From positions 1,922,001 to 1,986,000 of the forward strand of contig KQ964246.1 in NCBI GenBank assembly GCA_001566295.1: DNA of 64,000 bases, in the 5' to 3' direction. Shown here piece after piece: positions 63,427-64,000 of the stretch. The translations under genes and the position numbers were made by a program. Below the pieces are notes generated by a model. It worked only from the letters and a program-made list of their open reading frames with translations, was not told where the DNA came from and did no database searches. This DNA comes from Microdochium bolleyi. Lineage: Eukaryota > Ascomycota > Sordariomycetes > Xylariales > Microdochiaceae. Position 1 is the stretch's first letter, and each line of letters starts with the position of its first letter.

Positions 63427-64000
63427 ATGGTCAAGGAAACCAAGCTTTACGATGACCTGGGTGTAAGTTCTACGAGCCGCAGGCTGTCCACTGTCTGTGT
63501 CAACTTACTGATTGTCTCGTGACCAGGTCTCGCCCACAGCAACCGAGGCTGAGTTGAAGAAGGCCTACAAAATTAGCGCTCTCAAGCACCACCCTGGTGA
63601 GCATTTCCGACACAGTCCATGGTTCGGAGCACGAAGTACTAACGAAAATCGCCTGCAGACAAGAACCCCAACAACCCGGATGCCGAGCACAAGTTCAAGG
63701 AGATCTCCTCCGCATACGAAGTCCTGTCTGACCCCCAGAAGCGTCAAGTCTACGATCAATATGGTGAAGCTGGTCTCGAGGGTGGTGCTGGCGGTGGCGG
63801 CATGGCTGCCGAGGACCTCTTCGCCCAGTTCTTCGGCGGCGGCGGCGGCGGCTTCGGCGGCGGTCTCGGCGGCATGTTTGGCGGAATGGGTGGCCAGAGC
63901 CGTGGACCCCCGAAGGCACGCACTATCCACCACACACACAAGGTCTCGCTCGAGGACATCTACAAGGGAAAGATTTCGAAGCTCGCCCTGCAGCGCTCCA
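63427..64000 (+). CDS. YDJ1: Type I DnaJ/Hsp40 co-chaperone, Ydj1-like, 5' part
   Basis: Exons 63427-63462, 63527-63596 and 63659 to the window end; the 3' part lies outside. Ydj1-type proteins deliver clients to cytosolic Hsp70 and stimulate its ATPase. The J domain starts at residue 6 (MVKETKLYDDLG joined to VSPTATEAELKKAYKISALK) and holds the HPD triad rebuilt at the second intron (HHP joined to D KNPNNPDAEHKFKEISSAYE), then VLSDPQKRQVYDQYGEAG. A Gly/Phe-rich region (FFGGGGGGFGGGLGGMFGG) follows, then the beginning of the substrate-binding part (VSLEDIYKGKISKLAL). The expected zinc-finger repeats would come after the window end. The early YDDLGVSP and G/F region match Ydj1/Mas5 rather than Sis1, which lacks the zinc finger; this cannot be checked here. 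Confidence 0.88.

Overview
The window is nuclear DNA of a filamentous ascomycete (Pezizomycotina; Sordariomycetes is my best guess, from gene style, GC-rich coding sequence and TAGGTAC-type intergenic motifs). Genes carry short introns (about 55-250 nt) with GT..AG ends and frequent CTAAC-like branch sites, lie singly on both strands, and are almost all conserved eukaryotic housekeeping genes. I see no operon, phage, CRISPR array, intact transposon or secondary-metabolite cluster. I built exon models by hand from splice sites, reading frame and conserved family motifs. There is one assembly gap (40 N at 46681-46720), inside an intron.

Layout. 1-1140 (-): 5' part of the arginine-pathway carbamoyl-phosphate synthase large subunit, cut by the window edge. 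3296-4870 (+): PIN/auxin-efflux-carrier-like membrane transporter. 5963-6935 (-): Sec66-type ER translocon subunit. 7567-8784 (+): Rcl1 ribosome-biogenesis protein. 8853-9954 (-): DUF1746/Dsc4-like membrane protein. 10606-12200 (+): cytosolic phenylalanyl-tRNA synthetase alpha chain. 12514-13416 (-): unrecognised 300-aa protein. 14533-16931 (-): Orc3. 17413-19863 (+): mitochondrial PPR-like/CIA84-like protein. 20331-21419 (+): ribosomal stalk protein P0. 22058-25664 (-): mitochondrial MutS homolog Msh1. 26897-27172 (+): doubtful small Ser-rich ORF. 27866-31162 (-): GH38 alpha-mannosidase. 32540-35234 (-): CLIP-170-type microtubule plus-end protein. 37511-40318 (-): Nop14. 40639-41709 (+): unrecognised N-terminally anchored protein. 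42245-43453 (-): GPATCH11-like G-patch protein. 44439-47802 (-): HELQ/Hel308 DNA repair helicase. 52289-57729 (+): Snt2 chromatin reader (BAH, PHD, SANT, GATA-like finger, PHD, extended PHD). 58159-59443 (-): STK16/Env7 kinase. 60045-61771 (+): Trm82 tRNA methyltransferase subunit. 63427-64000 (+): 5' part of a Ydj1-type DnaJ chaperone.

Many genes sit in head-to-head pairs sharing an upstream region (for example SEC66/RCL1, DSC4/FRS2, ORC3/CIA84-like, NOP14/unknown, ENV7/TRM82), and several in tail-to-tail pairs, one with only 68 bp between stop codons (RCL1/DSC4). Translation and ribosome biogenesis (RCL1, NOP14, RPP0, FRS2, TRM82) and genome maintenance (ORC3, MSH1, HELQ, SNT2) are well represented, but nothing indicates a co-regulated cluster. 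The points most worth a second look are the 7-nt last exon of RPP0, which rebuilds the conserved LFD tail; the G-patch split by a long insertion; a structured tRNA-like promoter-box element upstream of the DnaJ gene; the poly-C gap intron of HELQ; the 4.5-kb upstream region of SNT2; and two proteins I cannot name. I found no convincing wholly new system.
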